Positions 28,237 through 37,682 are shown, counted from the first letter of the stretch. The stretch is 64,000 bases of DNA from SCN-69-37 sp044507065 (GCA_044507065.1 JBIQJY010000002.1:61439-125438); one strand, 5' to 3'. The notes: a model not told the origin generated them from the sequence alone. Numbers and translations: made by a program.

Positions 28237-29628
28237 ATGCGCCGGACACGTATCCTCGCCACCATTGGTCCAGCGTCGAATACTCCCGCCATCATTGCTG
28301 AGCTCCTGTCGGCCGGTGTCGACGCGTTTCGACTCAACTTTGCGCACGGCACGCGTGAGGATCACGCCGAGACGTGCGCGCGGATCCGGCAGGTCGCGGC
28401 GGCAGCGGGCCGCCCGGCCACCATCGTCCAGGACCTCGGCGGCCCGAAGATCCGCACCGGGCCTCTGGCCGAGCCCGTCCGCCTCGTGCCGGGTGCGACA
28501 CTCACCATCGAGCGCGGCGATTTCGTGGGCTCCGCCGTGCGCGTCTCCTGCTCCTTCGACGCATTGTTCACGTCGGTGTCCCCGGGCGAACGCCTGCTCA
28601 TCGACGACGGGCGCATCGAACTGGAAGTGGAGGAGTCGTCCGACGATCGCATCGCCACCCGGGTCGTTTCGGGCGGCATGCTGCACGCGTCGAAGGGCAT
28701 CAACGTGCCGAACTCGACGCTGCGCACCTCGGCGCTGACCGAGCGCGATCGTGAGGATCTCGAGGCCGGCATTGCCATGGGCGTCGACATGGTGGCGGTG
28801 AGCTTCGTGCAGACGTCCCAGGACCTCATCGACGCGCGCGAAGCGGCGCGGCAGTTCGGGGCGCCCGACATCCCGCTGATCGCCAAGATCGAGAAGCCCC
28901 AGGCCATCGAGTGCATCGACGAGATTCTCGACGAGGCCAACGCCCTGATGGTGGCCCGCGGCGATCTCGGGGTCGAGATTCCGCTCGAGAAGGTGCCGGC
29001 GATGCAGAAACGGATCGTGACGGCGGCGCGGGCCCGCGGCGTGCCCGTGATTCTCGCCACGCAGGTGCTCGAGTCGATGCGCACCGAGCCGCGTCCGACG
29101 CGGGCGGAAGTCACCGACGCGGCGCACGCCGTTGCGGAAGGCGTCGACGCCATCATGCTTGCCGGCGAAACGGCGGCCGGGGCCTATCCGGTCCGCGCGG
29201 TGATCGTGCTCGATTCGATCATCCGCGAGGCCGAGCGGACACTCGGAGCGGCCGGCATCGTGCCCGAAGGCGAACGCTGGACGCCCCACAGCCGCGCGTT
29301 GTGTGAGGCCGCCGTCGCCCTGTCGGACAGTGCCGAGGCGACGGCCATCGTGGCGCTGACGCGCGCCGGCAAGACCGTCCTTCTACTGGCCGCGCTGCGC
29401 CCCGACGCGCGCATCCTCGCCGTTACGCCCGATCCGGCCGTGGCCGCGACGTTCGCGCTCGTCTGGGGTGTGACGCCCGTCGTGACCGATCACCGGGCGA
29501 TTGGGGCCGTGCGGCGACAGCTCGTGGCGCAGAACCTGGTGACCGGCGGCGACGTCATCGTGTTCGTGTCCGCGCACGTCTCCCTCGGACACGAAAACAT
29601 CAACTTCGTCCACGTCGAGCGCGTCTGA
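28237..29628 (+). CDS. pyk: Pyruvate kinase
   Basis: A 463-residue glycolytic enzyme making pyruvate and ATP from phosphoenolpyruvate and ADP. Motifs: ATIGPAS near the N-terminus, RLNFAHGTREDH, QDLGGPKIRTG, the active-site IAKIEKPQAIECIDEI and ALMVARGDLGVEIPLEKVPA, and MLAGETAAGAYP. The C-terminal allosteric domain is complete. N-terminal FAHG in place of the usual SHG is a common variant. ATG 28237 is chosen because it places ATIGP as in other Pyk proteins; the frame opens six codons earlier. Confidence 0.97.
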   Translation: MRRTRILATIGPASNTPAIIAELLSAGVDAFRLNFAHGTREDHAETCARIRQVAAAAGRPATIVQDLGGPKIRTGPLAEPVRLVPGATLTIERGDFVGSAVRVSCSFDALFTSVSPGERLLIDDGRIELEVEESSDDRIATRVVSGGMLHASKGINVPNSTLRTSALTERDREDLEAGIAMGVDMVAVSFVQTSQDLIDAREAARQFGAPDIPLIAKIEKPQAIECIDEILDEANALMVARGDLGVEIPLEKVPAMQKRIVTAARARGVPVILATQVLESMRTEPRPTRAEVTDAAHAVAEGVDAIMLAGETAAGAYPVRAVIVLDSIIREAERTLGAAGIVPEGERWTPHSRALCEAAVALSDSAEATAIVALTRAGKTVLLLAALRPDARILAVTPDPAVAATFALVWGVTPVVTDHRAIGAVRRQLVAQNLVTGGDVIVFVSAHVSLGHENINFVHVERV

Positions 29629-29688
29629 CCGGCGCGGGACGCCGGGATGCGGGCGGGTTCGTGTCGGTCCGGCCCGGCGCGCGAGCCG

Positions 29689-30195
29689 CTAGGTGCCCGC
29701 CGCCGGCTCCTGCCGGTCTTCGGCGTAGCGACGGAGTGCGATGAGTGAGACCTGCCAGCCGCGCGCGACCACGGCGTAGTAGCGCCGCCAGCGCGGCGAC
29801 GCCTCATAGCCATCCTGACGGACGTGCAGCCGGCACCCGGCCGGATCGGGCCGACACGTGATCTCGAAGACCATCGGTCCGATCGGTTCGCCCTGCGGTG
29901 GCACCCAGTAGGCGTCGGCCACCAGGAACTGATGGCCCATTCGGACCTCGACCACCGTGCCGTGGAAGACACCGCCCAGGGTGCCGAGGATGTCGTCGCG
30001 AAACGGTGTCGGCGCCCATTCCACGGCGTAGACGCCGAAGGCAACCGGCGTCGTGACCGATCGGATGACCTGCCACCAGGCGCGCAGGGCGTCGGCCTTG
30101 AAGAAGCAGTCGAACACCACGGCGGGTGGCGCGGCGATGACGAGGTTCTGCTCGAATCGCTCGTCGGGTTCAGGCGTTGTCCTGGTCTTGGCCAC
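29689..30195 (-). CDS. SRPBCC/AHSA1-like domain protein
   Basis: A 168-residue soluble protein with START-like (SRPBCC) features: LVIAAPPAVVFDCFFKADAL (first strand and helix), AWWQVIRSVTTPVAFGVYAV and VFHGTVVEVRMGHQFLVADA. Such domains bind hydrophobic ligands or act as Hsp90 co-chaperone-like modules. The C-terminus ends in a helix of the usual length. It lies 30 bp upstream of, and on the same strand as, the DUF1343 stop, so it is downstream in a possible operon. No specific ligand can be proposed. Confidence 0.78.
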   Translation of the reverse strand: MAKTRTTPEPDERFEQNLVIAAPPAVVFDCFFKADALRAWWQVIRSVTTPVAFGVYAVEWAPTPFRDDILGTLGGVFHGTVVEVRMGHQFLVADAYWVPPQGEPIGPMVFEITCRPDPAGCRLHVRQDGYEASPRWRRYYAVVARGWQVSLIALRRYAEDRQEPAAGT

Positions 30196-30225
30196 GTCTC
30201 CGGGATATCGGCTCGTGCGCGCCGA

Positions 30226-31386
30226 TCAGTAGAGCAGGAACTGCTGGCGGATTTCGTCGAACGACTCGATGGCCGGGACCCACGCTTCGGCGATGGCCTG
30301 CGCCGTGTCGCCACGGCCGAGCCGTTCGCGCATCTCGGACGAGCCGTACAGGATATCGATTGGCGCGAGACGGTGTTCGTACTCGTACGGCGGATCGCGC
30401 CACGCAAAGGCCGTCGGCCCCATGCCGAGGAACGCCTCGAGCAGCGCCACGCCGGTCTCGACGGACCGGAACGTGCGCCGGTCCGTCACGTGAATCTGGC
30501 ACCCGCCGCACGGTGTGCCCACGTGCTTGTGAAAGGTCGGTTCGAACAGCGCCGGACGGAAGAAGACGCCCGGCAGGGCGAGCCCGTTCATCCTCGAGGC
30601 AAACGCTTCGGGATCCACCCACGGCGCACCCACCAGCTCGAACGGCTTTGTCGTGCCCCGACCCTCCGAGACGTTCGTGCCCTCGAACAGCACGGTGCCG
30701 GGATAGACGATAGCGGTGTCGAGCGTGGGGATGTTGGGCGAGGGCAGCACCCATGGCAGGTCGGTCTCGTCGTAGTAGGCCTCGCGCGACCAGGCGGGCA
30801 TCTCCACGACCTCGAGTTTCGCGCCGATCCCGAAGTGTTCGTTGAACAGCCGCGCCAGCTCGCCAATCGTCATGCCGTGGCGCATGGGGATCGGATACTG
30901 CCCGACGAACGACTCGAAGCCTGCCTCGAGCATCGGCCCTTCGACGGCGTGGCCGCCAATCGGATTCGGGCGGTCGCAGACAACGACCGGCAGGTCGTGC
31001 CGGCGCGCGGCCCGAAGGCAGTTGGCCATCGTGTAGATGTAGGTGTAGATGCGCGTGCCGACGTCCTGCAGGTCGATGACGAGCGCGTCGAGGCCGTCGA
31101 GCATCTCGGTGGTCGGCTCGCGCGTGTCGCTGTAAAGCGAATAGATGGGAACCTGACGCCGGCGATCTTCGGCGTGCGCCGACTCGATCATGTTCTCCTG
31201 CAGATCCGATCGGAATCCGTGCTGTGGACCGAAGATCGCGCCGACGCGGACGCCGGAGGATTCCGCGCGTTCGACGACGTGCTGAAAGTCCGCATTGATC
31301 GAGGCCGGATTGCAGACAACGCCGACCGTGCGGCCGGTGAGCAGCCTGCGATCGAAGAGGACGTCGGAGCCGAGCGTGAAGGGCAC
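30226..31386 (-). CDS. DUF1343/NamZ-like exo-beta-N-acetylmuramidase family protein
   Basis: A 386-residue protein of the DUF1343 family, whose characterised member NamZ removes N-acetylmuramic acid from the non-reducing end of peptidoglycan fragments. Typical segments are GVVCNPASI, FGPQHGFRSDLQENM, VIDLQDVGTRIYTYIYTM, CDRPNPIGG, and VYPGTVLFEGTNVSEGRGTT. GTG 31386 is the best start, since the family begins just before GSDVLFD; no strong ribosome-binding site and no signal peptide are visible, so it may act on recycled muropeptides in the cytoplasm. Confidence 0.85.
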   Translation of the reverse strand: MPFTLGSDVLFDRRLLTGRTVGVVCNPASINADFQHVVERAESSGVRVGAIFGPQHGFRSDLQENMIESAHAEDRRRQVPIYSLYSDTREPTTEMLDGLDALVIDLQDVGTRIYTYIYTMANCLRAARRHDLPVVVCDRPNPIGGHAVEGPMLEAGFESFVGQYPIPMRHGMTIGELARLFNEHFGIGAKLEVVEMPAWSREAYYDETDLPWVLPSPNIPTLDTAIVYPGTVLFEGTNVSEGRGTTKPFELVGAPWVDPEAFASRMNGLALPGVFFRPALFEPTFHKHVGTPCGGCQIHVTDRRTFRSVETGVALLEAFLGMGPTAFAWRDPPYEYEHRLAPIDILYGSSEMRERLGRGDTAQAIAEAWVPAIESFDEIRQQFLLY

Positions 31387-31433
31387 GGTCGATATGATAC
31401 CGGGAAGGCGATGGGCGGCAGACGCCCGATCGG

Positions 31434-33542
31434 CTATCGGCGACGGGTCTGGCGCTTCGTCGCGGCAGGTGCCTGGCTGGTCAGCTCCGCGAGGTCGACG
31501 GCCGGACCCGTCAGGAAGCGCGACCACAGGTCGCCCACCCGCTCGAATCGTTCAGGCGCCGTGCGGATGGTGAAGGCCCGCGGATCCAGCCCGCTCGCCA
31601 CTTCCTTCCAGTGCAGCGGCGTCGACACGCCCGCATAGTCGCTCGCGCGCGCCGAGTAGGCCGTTGCCAGCGTCTTGCCCAGGATGTTCTGCAGGAAGTC
31701 GACATACACCGTCTTGCGCGGCCGCTTCTTCACCATGCGTTCGACGGTGGCCTGACGCGGGTGCTTCGTCGCGACCGCCGTCGCAATCAATCGGCAGAGC
31801 AGCTGGCCGGTGTCGTACGTCGTGTCGGGCGGCAGCCGGATGTAGATGTGCAGTCCCGTGGACCCCGATGTCTTCGGGCAGGCGGGAATTCCGTGCGCGT
31901 CCAGCTCGTCCTTGACCCACCGCGCCACGTCCACCACCTGATCGAACGTGACGGCATCGTCGGGATCGAGATCGATGGCCGCGAAGTCGGCGTGGATCGG
32001 ATCGGTTACGCGTGAGAACCACGGATCCTGCGAGATGGCCGCCAGTTGCGTCATGTAGAGCAGGGTGGTGAGCGAGCCGCCGATGAGTCGTTCGCGCGGG
32101 CCGTCCTCGTCCGGTGCATCGATCTCGGGTGGCAGCACCTCGCGGCGCACGCCCGGCGGCGGCGTTTCCGGGTGCTTCTGCTGGTAGAACGCCGGCTTGC
32201 CGACCCCGTGCGGGAACCGGCGCATCACGAGCGGCCGATCCTCGACGGCCGGCAGCACGAACGGGGCGACGCGCGCGTAGTAGCGCAGCAGGTCGCCCTT
32301 GGTCAGCCCGAGCGCGGGCCAGTAGGGCTTCGACAGATTGGTGACGCGCAGCGAGTCGCCGTTCGGAAGCGCCAGATCACCGTCCCGGCGCGCGTCCTCG
32401 AGTTCGCGCAGTTGCTCGACGACCGCATCGGGGCTGTCGGCGCCGGGCTGCCGTTTGGACGGCGCCGCGCGGCGCCGCGCTCGGAACATGCCGGACGGCG
32501 GCACCGCGGGAGGCGTCGGCGGGACCACGGCCGGGTCGCGGACTACTTCGCGGGGCGGTTTGTCATCGCGCAGGCCGAGAAAGACGGGCTGGCGCAGCAG
32601 GCCATCGCTCGTCCACTCGATGAACCTGACCTGCACCACCAGATCGGGTGTCACCCAGTGCGGCGGTGCCATGGGTTTGACAGGCCCGGCAAACGGGCTG
32701 GTGCGACGCTCGCGTTTCCTGAGCAGGGCCGCGATCCGATCGAGGTCCTGTCCGGTGAAACCCGTGCCCACGTGCCCGGCCCAGATGAGTTTCGGCCCGT
32801 CGTAGTAGCCCAGCAGCAGCGAGCCGAAGTGCTGCCGTGACTGCCGCGGCTCGGTCCAGCCGCCCACGACGAACTCCTGCTCGGCCAGCAGCTTGAGCTT
32901 GCGCCACGCGGGCGTGCGGCGACCGGAATGGTACGGCGCGTTGCCGTCCTTGACGATCAGTCCCTCCCAGCCCTCGGCACGGGCCCGCGCCAGCATGTCG
33001 GTGCCGTCGTCAATCGCGATGTCGCTCAGCCGGACGACGCCCGCTCGTCGTGCCGCGGCGCCAAGAGCCTTCTGGAGCTTCAGCCGTCGCGCGGCAAACG
33101 GCAGGCCGCGCAGGTCTTCGTCGCCGTCGCGCAGCAGGTCGAAGGCGATGAACACCGCGGGCTGCGCCTTGCCGGCTCGCGCGATGTCCGCGTCGGCGCG
33201 CAGGTGGATGCGGCCCTGGATGTGCTGGAAGCCGAGCGGGTGGCCCGCCTCGTCAATCGCCACGACCTCGCCGTCGATGATGAGCGGGCGCTTCGCCTTC
33301 CGGCCGATGGCTTCCAGGGCGGCCGTCACTTCCGGGAACTGGGCGCTCTTGTCGAGACCGTTCCGGGAATAGAGCGAGGCCGAGGCGGACGCCTTCGGAC
33401 CCGGCTCGACAATGGCCAGCGCGCGGACGCCGTCGTATTTCGGTTCGTAGACGAGCCCGGCGCCCGTGATGGGCGGATGGTCGAGCGAGGCGAGCATCGG
33501 CCGTACCTTTGCGGGATCGTCGCGCCAGCGCCCCATGCCCAC
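31434..33542 (-). CDS. ligD: DNA ligase D, ligase-polymerase form
   Basis: A 702-residue NHEJ enzyme. An ATP-dependent ligase domain comes first: nucleophile Lys35 in EPKYDGVRA, then IIDGEVVAID and AEGWEGLIVKDGNAPYHSGR, with an OB-fold to about residue 330. After a basic linker, the primase-polymerase domain occupies residues 400-690 (NLSKPYWPALGLTKGDLLRY, catalytic AAIDLDPDDA). The 3'-phosphoesterase domain of three-domain LigD proteins is absent. It should seal breaks bridged by the Ku encoded at 34912. Orientation is opposite to Ku. Confidence 0.95.
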   Translation of the reverse strand: MGMGRWRDDPAKVRPMLASLDHPPITGAGLVYEPKYDGVRALAIVEPGPKASASASLYSRNGLDKSAQFPEVTAALEAIGRKAKRPLIIDGEVVAIDEAGHPLGFQHIQGRIHLRADADIARAGKAQPAVFIAFDLLRDGDEDLRGLPFAARRLKLQKALGAAARRAGVVRLSDIAIDDGTDMLARARAEGWEGLIVKDGNAPYHSGRRTPAWRKLKLLAEQEFVVGGWTEPRQSRQHFGSLLLGYYDGPKLIWAGHVGTGFTGQDLDRIAALLRKRERRTSPFAGPVKPMAPPHWVTPDLVVQVRFIEWTSDGLLRQPVFLGLRDDKPPREVVRDPAVVPPTPPAVPPSGMFRARRRAAPSKRQPGADSPDAVVEQLRELEDARRDGDLALPNGDSLRVTNLSKPYWPALGLTKGDLLRYYARVAPFVLPAVEDRPLVMRRFPHGVGKPAFYQQKHPETPPPGVRREVLPPEIDAPDEDGPRERLIGGSLTTLLYMTQLAAISQDPWFSRVTDPIHADFAAIDLDPDDAVTFDQVVDVARWVKDELDAHGIPACPKTSGSTGLHIYIRLPPDTTYDTGQLLCRLIATAVATKHPRQATVERMVKKRPRKTVYVDFLQNILGKTLATAYSARASDYAGVSTPLHWKEVASGLDPRAFTIRTAPERFERVGDLWSRFLTGPAVDLAELTSQAPAATKRQTRRR

Positions 33543-33606
33543 AGCCTAATACGACAGGCGCCCTCGCCGTACAAACCGGCCGGCCCTGCGGATACTCTTG
33601 TACGCC

Positions 33607-34821
33607 ATGCTCGAGATCGATCGCGCCATCGCCCGGCTGCTGCCGGACATCGTGGCCATCCGCCAGCATCTGCACCAGCATCCCGAGTTGTCGAACCGCG
33701 AGTTCCAGACGGCCGCGCTCGTCGCCAGGCACCTGCGCGAGGCCGGGCTCGAGGTCACCGAACGCATCGCGCACACCGGTGTGCTGGGCGTGCTCCGTGG
33801 CGGTCGACCGGGCCCGGTGGTTGCCGTGCGGGCCGACATGGATGCACTGCCGATCACCGAAGAGACGCTCTATCCGTTCCGATCGACGGTGCGCGCGGTC
33901 GTCGACGGCCAGGATGTCGGCGTGATGCACGCGTGCGGTCACGACATGCACACCGCCATTGCCCTGGGGGTGGCCTCGGTGCTCGCGGGTCGACGCGCCT
34001 CGATTCCAGGCACCGTGCTGTTCGTCTTCCAGCCGGCCGAAGAAGGACCGCCGCCCGGCGAGGAAGGCGGCGCGGCGTTGATGCTGAAGGACGGCGTCTT
34101 CGCCCCGCTTCGGCCGTCGGCCATCTTCGGGCTCCACACCGACGGCGAGATGGAAGTCGGCGCCGTCGGCTACACGTCCGGGGCGACCAACGCCTCGAGC
34201 GACAACTTCCACATCACGCTCACCGGTCGATCGGCGCACGCCGCCTGGCCGCACATCGGCATCGATCCCATCGTCATGGGCGCCCAGGCGGTGCTGGCCC
34301 TGCAGACGATTCGGGCGCGCAACCTGTCGCCGTACGACGCCAGCGTCGTCTCGGTGACGCAGTTTCACGGCGGCGTCCGCAACAACATCAGTCCGGACGC
34401 CGTCGTGCTCGAGGGGACCGTGCGGCTTTTCGACGAAGCGCAGCGCGACCACGTCGAGCAGCGGTTTCACGAGATTCTCGACGGCGTGGCCCGGATGTCC
34501 GGTGGGACGTACGCGCTCGACTACATCCGGAAGAACCCGGTGAACGTGAACGACCCGGCACTGCTCGAACGGATGCTGCCGTCCATCCGTGCCGCGGCCG
34601 GTCCGGACCGCGTCGTGCCGAGGCTCCCCTGGATGGCCGCCGAGGATTTCGCCTGGTTTGCCCGGGAGATACCGGCGCTGTTCCTGCACCTGGGCACCGT
34701 GGCGCCTGGCACGACCTCGGGCAACAACCACACGCCCACCTTCATGGCCGACGACTCGGCCATCCCGGTCGGCATGCGCCTGATGTGCCGGATGGTGCTC
34801 GATTACCTCGACATGGGGTGA
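33607..34821 (+). CDS. M20 amidohydrolase (hippurate hydrolase/IAA-amino acid hydrolase type)
   Basis: A 404-residue metallopeptidase of the M20D type. Motifs: IRQHLHQHPELSNREF, VRADMDALPI, MHACGHDMHTAIALG (metal ligands), FQPAEEGPPPGEEGGAA, and GRSAHAAWPHIGIDP from the dimerisation domain. It should remove an acyl group from N-acylated amino acids or aromatic conjugates. ATG 33607 fits the N-terminus; a TTG three codons earlier is possible. It separates ligD from ku and does not obviously relate to repair. Confidence 0.9.
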   Translation: MLEIDRAIARLLPDIVAIRQHLHQHPELSNREFQTAALVARHLREAGLEVTERIAHTGVLGVLRGGRPGPVVAVRADMDALPITEETLYPFRSTVRAVVDGQDVGVMHACGHDMHTAIALGVASVLAGRRASIPGTVLFVFQPAEEGPPPGEEGGAALMLKDGVFAPLRPSAIFGLHTDGEMEVGAVGYTSGATNASSDNFHITLTGRSAHAAWPHIGIDPIVMGAQAVLALQTIRARNLSPYDASVVSVTQFHGGVRNNISPDAVVLEGTVRLFDEAQRDHVEQRFHEILDGVARMSGGTYALDYIRKNPVNVNDPALLERMLPSIRAAAGPDRVVPRLPWMAAEDFAWFAREIPALFLHLGTVAPGTTSGNNHTPTFMADDSAIPVGMRLMCRMVLDYLDMG

Positions 34822-34911
34822 TCCCGGGCGGTGTCGGAATGGGCGGTCACTGCCGATACACTGGAACGCGGCCGGTCTGGTTCCCCGCCGCGCCGGAAAC
34901 CGAGGACACTC

Positions 34912-35772
34912 ATGGCCGCGCGCCCCACCTGGAAGGGCTATCTCAAGATCAGCCTCGTCAACATCCCCGTGCGGGTGTTTCCCGCCACCGACGCGGCCGC
35001 CACCATCAGCTTCAACCAGCTGCACCGCGAGTGCGGCAGCCGCATCCAGCAGAAGAAGTGGTGCCCGCAGTGCCAGGTCGAGGTCGCGCAGAGCGATCTC
35101 GTCAAGGGCTACGAGTTCGAAAAGGGGCGCTACGTCACGCTCGACGAGGAAGACATCGCGAAGGTGCGGCCGGCCTCGACGCGCGTGATCAACGTCGTGC
35201 AGTTTGCCGACGCCTCGACGATCGATCCCGTCTATATCGAACGCCCGTACTACCTGGCGCCTGACGGCAACGTTGCCGCCGAGGCGTTCGCCGTCGTGCG
35301 CGAGGGCATGACGGGACGTGCGGCGATTGGCAAGCTGGCCCTTTACGGCCGCGAATACCTTGTCGCCATCCAGCCCCGCGAGAAGGGACTCGTCATGTTC
35401 ACGCTGCGACACGCGTCGGAAGTGCGTGCGATGTCGGCCATCGACGAGCTGAACCTGGTGCCGGCGAGCATCAAGGCCGATGAGGTGAAGCTCGCGCGCC
35501 AGGTCATCGGGAGCTTCGAGAGCGAAGGAGACCTGTCACAGTATCGCGACGACTACCAGGCGGAGCTCCGGCGCATCATCGATGCGAAGATTGCCGGCGA
35601 GGAGGTGGTGCAGACCGCCGATGAGGCGCCGCCGAAAGTCGTCAACCTCATGGATGCGCTTCGCGAAAGCCTCGAGCGCGTCTCGGCCGACAAGAAGCGC
35701 GCGGCGAAGATTGCCAGGCCCGCCGCCGTGCGCGAGTCGCGCACGCCCGCCCGCAAACGCGCCCGCGGTTGA
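34912..35772 (+). CDS. ku: Ku, non-homologous end joining protein
   Basis: A 286-residue bacterial Ku homodimer subunit, which threads onto double-strand ends and recruits LigD. Visible: WKGYLKISLVNIPVRVFPAT at the start, the HRECGSR / WCPQCQ cysteine cluster (about residues 37-55), GYEFEKGRYVTLDEEDI, and LRHASEVRAM. A Lys/Arg-rich tail (KKRAAKIARPAAVRESRTPA, then RKRARG) of the kind that modulates DNA binding ends the protein. ATG 34912 has GAGGA upstream and the family's exact N-terminus. Confidence 0.95.
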   Translation: MAARPTWKGYLKISLVNIPVRVFPATDAAATISFNQLHRECGSRIQQKKWCPQCQVEVAQSDLVKGYEFEKGRYVTLDEEDIAKVRPASTRVINVVQFADASTIDPVYIERPYYLAPDGNVAAEAFAVVREGMTGRAAIGKLALYGREYLVAIQPREKGLVMFTLRHASEVRAMSAIDELNLVPASIKADEVKLARQVIGSFESEGDLSQYRDDYQAELRRIIDAKIAGEEVVQTADEAPPKVVNLMDALRESLERVSADKKRAAKIARPAAVRESRTPARKRARG

Positions 35773-35812
35773 GACGCGCGCCGCGCGCGCCGAATTCGGT
35801 GAGCGCGTCCGG

Positions 35813-37663
35813 CTACTGACTGCCGTCGGCTGGCGGGAACGCCCCGTCCTGCAGCGGGAACGCGGCCTCGGGAGGCGTCTCGACGACCGGATCGGGCGGC
35901 GGCATCGGAACGAACCGGCGGATCGGGTGCAGCGCCTGCAGTTCTTCGCGCGTGGTGGGCGGAATGACGGCCGGGGGCGCACCGCGATCGAGCGCCGGGC
36001 CGGGCGGTGGCGGCGGAATCGCAGCACCCGCCGCACGCACGTCCCATCCCCAGGCGGCATAACCGATGCCGGCCACCACAGCCACGACAGCCGCCGCCAG
36101 CAGCAATCGTCCGCCGCGCCCCTCGCGGGGCTTCTCCTGGCCAAAGCTCAGCTCGCGCGCAGCGGCGACCGATGCCGCCTCGTCGGTTACTGCCGATTCG
36201 GGCAGGAACTCTGACACATCGTCATTCGTGTCGACATCGTCGGCCCTCGCGTCGACCGGTGGGGGCGGCGGCGGTCCCACCGGGGTGCGCGCGACGATGA
36301 CGGTGTCGGACGTGGGCGAAGAGACAGCGGTGGTGCTCGTCTTCGCCAGCGGCGGTGCACCAATCGGCGCGCTCGACCTGACCGGCTCCGATGTCGCCGC
36401 AAGCGGGGTGCCGGGCGCTGCCGGTGGTTCGGCGGCCGCGGCGACGTCTGTCTTCGATGCAGTGTCCGCGACTGCAGTGGTACGCGGGGCCTGCGCTGCC
36501 GCGGCCGGGGATTCGGCCGGCGGCGTGCTGCCAGCCGGTTTCGTTTCTGCGGCGGCCGACGTCGTTGTCGCACCAGCCGGCGGGGCCGGTGCCGGCGGCA
36601 CCGCCGATGCGGCTGGCGTAGCGGGGACTGTCGGCATCGCCGAAGCGGCGGGCGTCGCCGGTGCCGTTGGCGCCGCAGGCGCGGCCGGCACTGATGTCGA
36701 CGAGGCCGGGGGCGCGGCGGCTGTCGCCGGGGTGAACGCCGCGGGCGCCACGGGGCGGATCGGTTCGACGGGCAGCACGGGCAGCGGCTCGTGCACGCCG
36801 GCCACTGCTCTCGCGGCGCGTTTCACGAGATCCGACGTGATCTGGGTGACGCCCTCGATGCGGCCCTCCTGCAGCGCGCGATCGCAGAGGACGTTGATGC
36901 GCCGCGGCAGTCCGCGCGCCAGATCGGCCACCGCCTGGATGGCCGCCGCGTCGAAGTGCACCGCGTCGGTGCCGCCAGCCACGCCGAGGCGGTGCTCGAT
37001 GTAGCCGCGCACGTCTTCGACCGGAAGCGCCGCGAGTTCCACGCGGCGCGTGATTCGCTCGTTGAGCGCGAGAAGCGAGTCGGCCTTGATCGTCTGCAGC
37101 AGACCGGGCTGGCCGCAGAGGACGACCTGCACGAGGCGTTTGCCCTGATACTCCAGTGCCGTCAGCATCCGCACCTGATCGAGGACGGTGGGCGTGAGCG
37201 CCTGCGCCTCGTCGAGCACGATGACCGCATGCGATCCGAGCGGCACGAGCGACTGGAGGAATCCCTCGAGCGTGTCGAGCAGTTGCGCGATGTCGGCCGT
37301 GGCCAGGCCGCCGCGCCGAAGCTCCTCGTGTGAGACGAGGCCGAAGTCGCGCAGCACGATCCGCAGGACCTCGGCGCCGGTCATGTAGGGATTGAGGATG
37401 ATGGCGGAAAATGTACGATCGCCAAGCGCCGCGAGCACCGCACGACACAGCGTCGTCTTGCCGATACCCGTCTCGCCCGTCAGCATCAGCAGTCCCTCGC
37501 GCCGACGGAGCCCGTTGAGCAGCTCGGTGAAGGCTCGCTGGTGCGACGCGCTCAGATAGAAAAAGCGCGGATCGGTCGTGATCGCGAACGGCTGTTCCGT
37601 GAGACCGTAGAAGGCCTCGTAAATCGGATCGCTGAGGGCCTTGAGGGATGCCGGGGGTTGCAC
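35813..37663 (-). CDS. ExeA/GspA-like AAA ATPase with Pro/Ala linker and membrane helix
   Basis: A 616-residue protein. The N-terminal 270 residues are an ExeA-type AAA domain: YGLTEQPFAITTDPRFFYLS, Walker A GETGIGKTTLCRA, Walker B VIVLDEAQAL and the C-terminal GLPRRINVLCDRAL. A long Pro/Ala/Thr-rich linker with imperfect PATPAAS repeats follows (about residues 290-470), then one membrane helix (LLLAAAVVAVVAGIGYAAWG, near 545) and a short external tail. ExeA helps assemble type II secretion porins, but no gsp genes are present here. GTG 37663 is chosen: the family starts just there, and the frame upstream is non-coding. Confidence 0.82.
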   Translation of the reverse strand: MQPPASLKALSDPIYEAFYGLTEQPFAITTDPRFFYLSASHQRAFTELLNGLRRREGLLMLTGETGIGKTTLCRAVLAALGDRTFSAIILNPYMTGAEVLRIVLRDFGLVSHEELRRGGLATADIAQLLDTLEGFLQSLVPLGSHAVIVLDEAQALTPTVLDQVRMLTALEYQGKRLVQVVLCGQPGLLQTIKADSLLALNERITRRVELAALPVEDVRGYIEHRLGVAGGTDAVHFDAAAIQAVADLARGLPRRINVLCDRALQEGRIEGVTQITSDLVKRAARAVAGVHEPLPVLPVEPIRPVAPAAFTPATAAAPPASSTSVPAAPAAPTAPATPAASAMPTVPATPAASAVPPAPAPPAGATTTSAAAETKPAGSTPPAESPAAAAQAPRTTAVADTASKTDVAAAAEPPAAPGTPLAATSEPVRSSAPIGAPPLAKTSTTAVSSPTSDTVIVARTPVGPPPPPPVDARADDVDTNDDVSEFLPESAVTDEAASVAAARELSFGQEKPREGRGGRLLLAAAVVAVVAGIGYAAWGWDVRAAGAAIPPPPPGPALDRGAPPAVIPPTTREELQALHPIRRFVPMPPPDPVVETPPEAAFPLQDGAFPPADGSQ

Positions 37664-37669
37664 GGGCAG

Positions 37670-37675
37670 ATTATA
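37670..37675 (-). promoter_or_regulatory. Consensus -10 (TATAAT) placed for a leaderless ExeA-like mRNA
   Basis: On the minus strand TATAAT is followed by six bases and then the GTG start at 37663, so the start site would coincide with the start codon. There is no convincing -35. The divergent gene starts only 19 bases away, so the two promoters must overlap. Confidence 0.4.
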
Positions 37676-37682
37676 GAACCGA

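Noticed and set aside
32928..35264. A 778-codon plus-strand frame across ligD, the M20 gene and ku
   Set aside because: It crosses three clear genes in the wrong frames and has no motif.
36066..37004. A Gly/Ala-rich 312-residue plus-strand frame
   Set aside because: It is the antisense of the Pro/Ala-rich linker of the ExeA-like protein, whose repeated codons read as Gly/Ala on the other strand.
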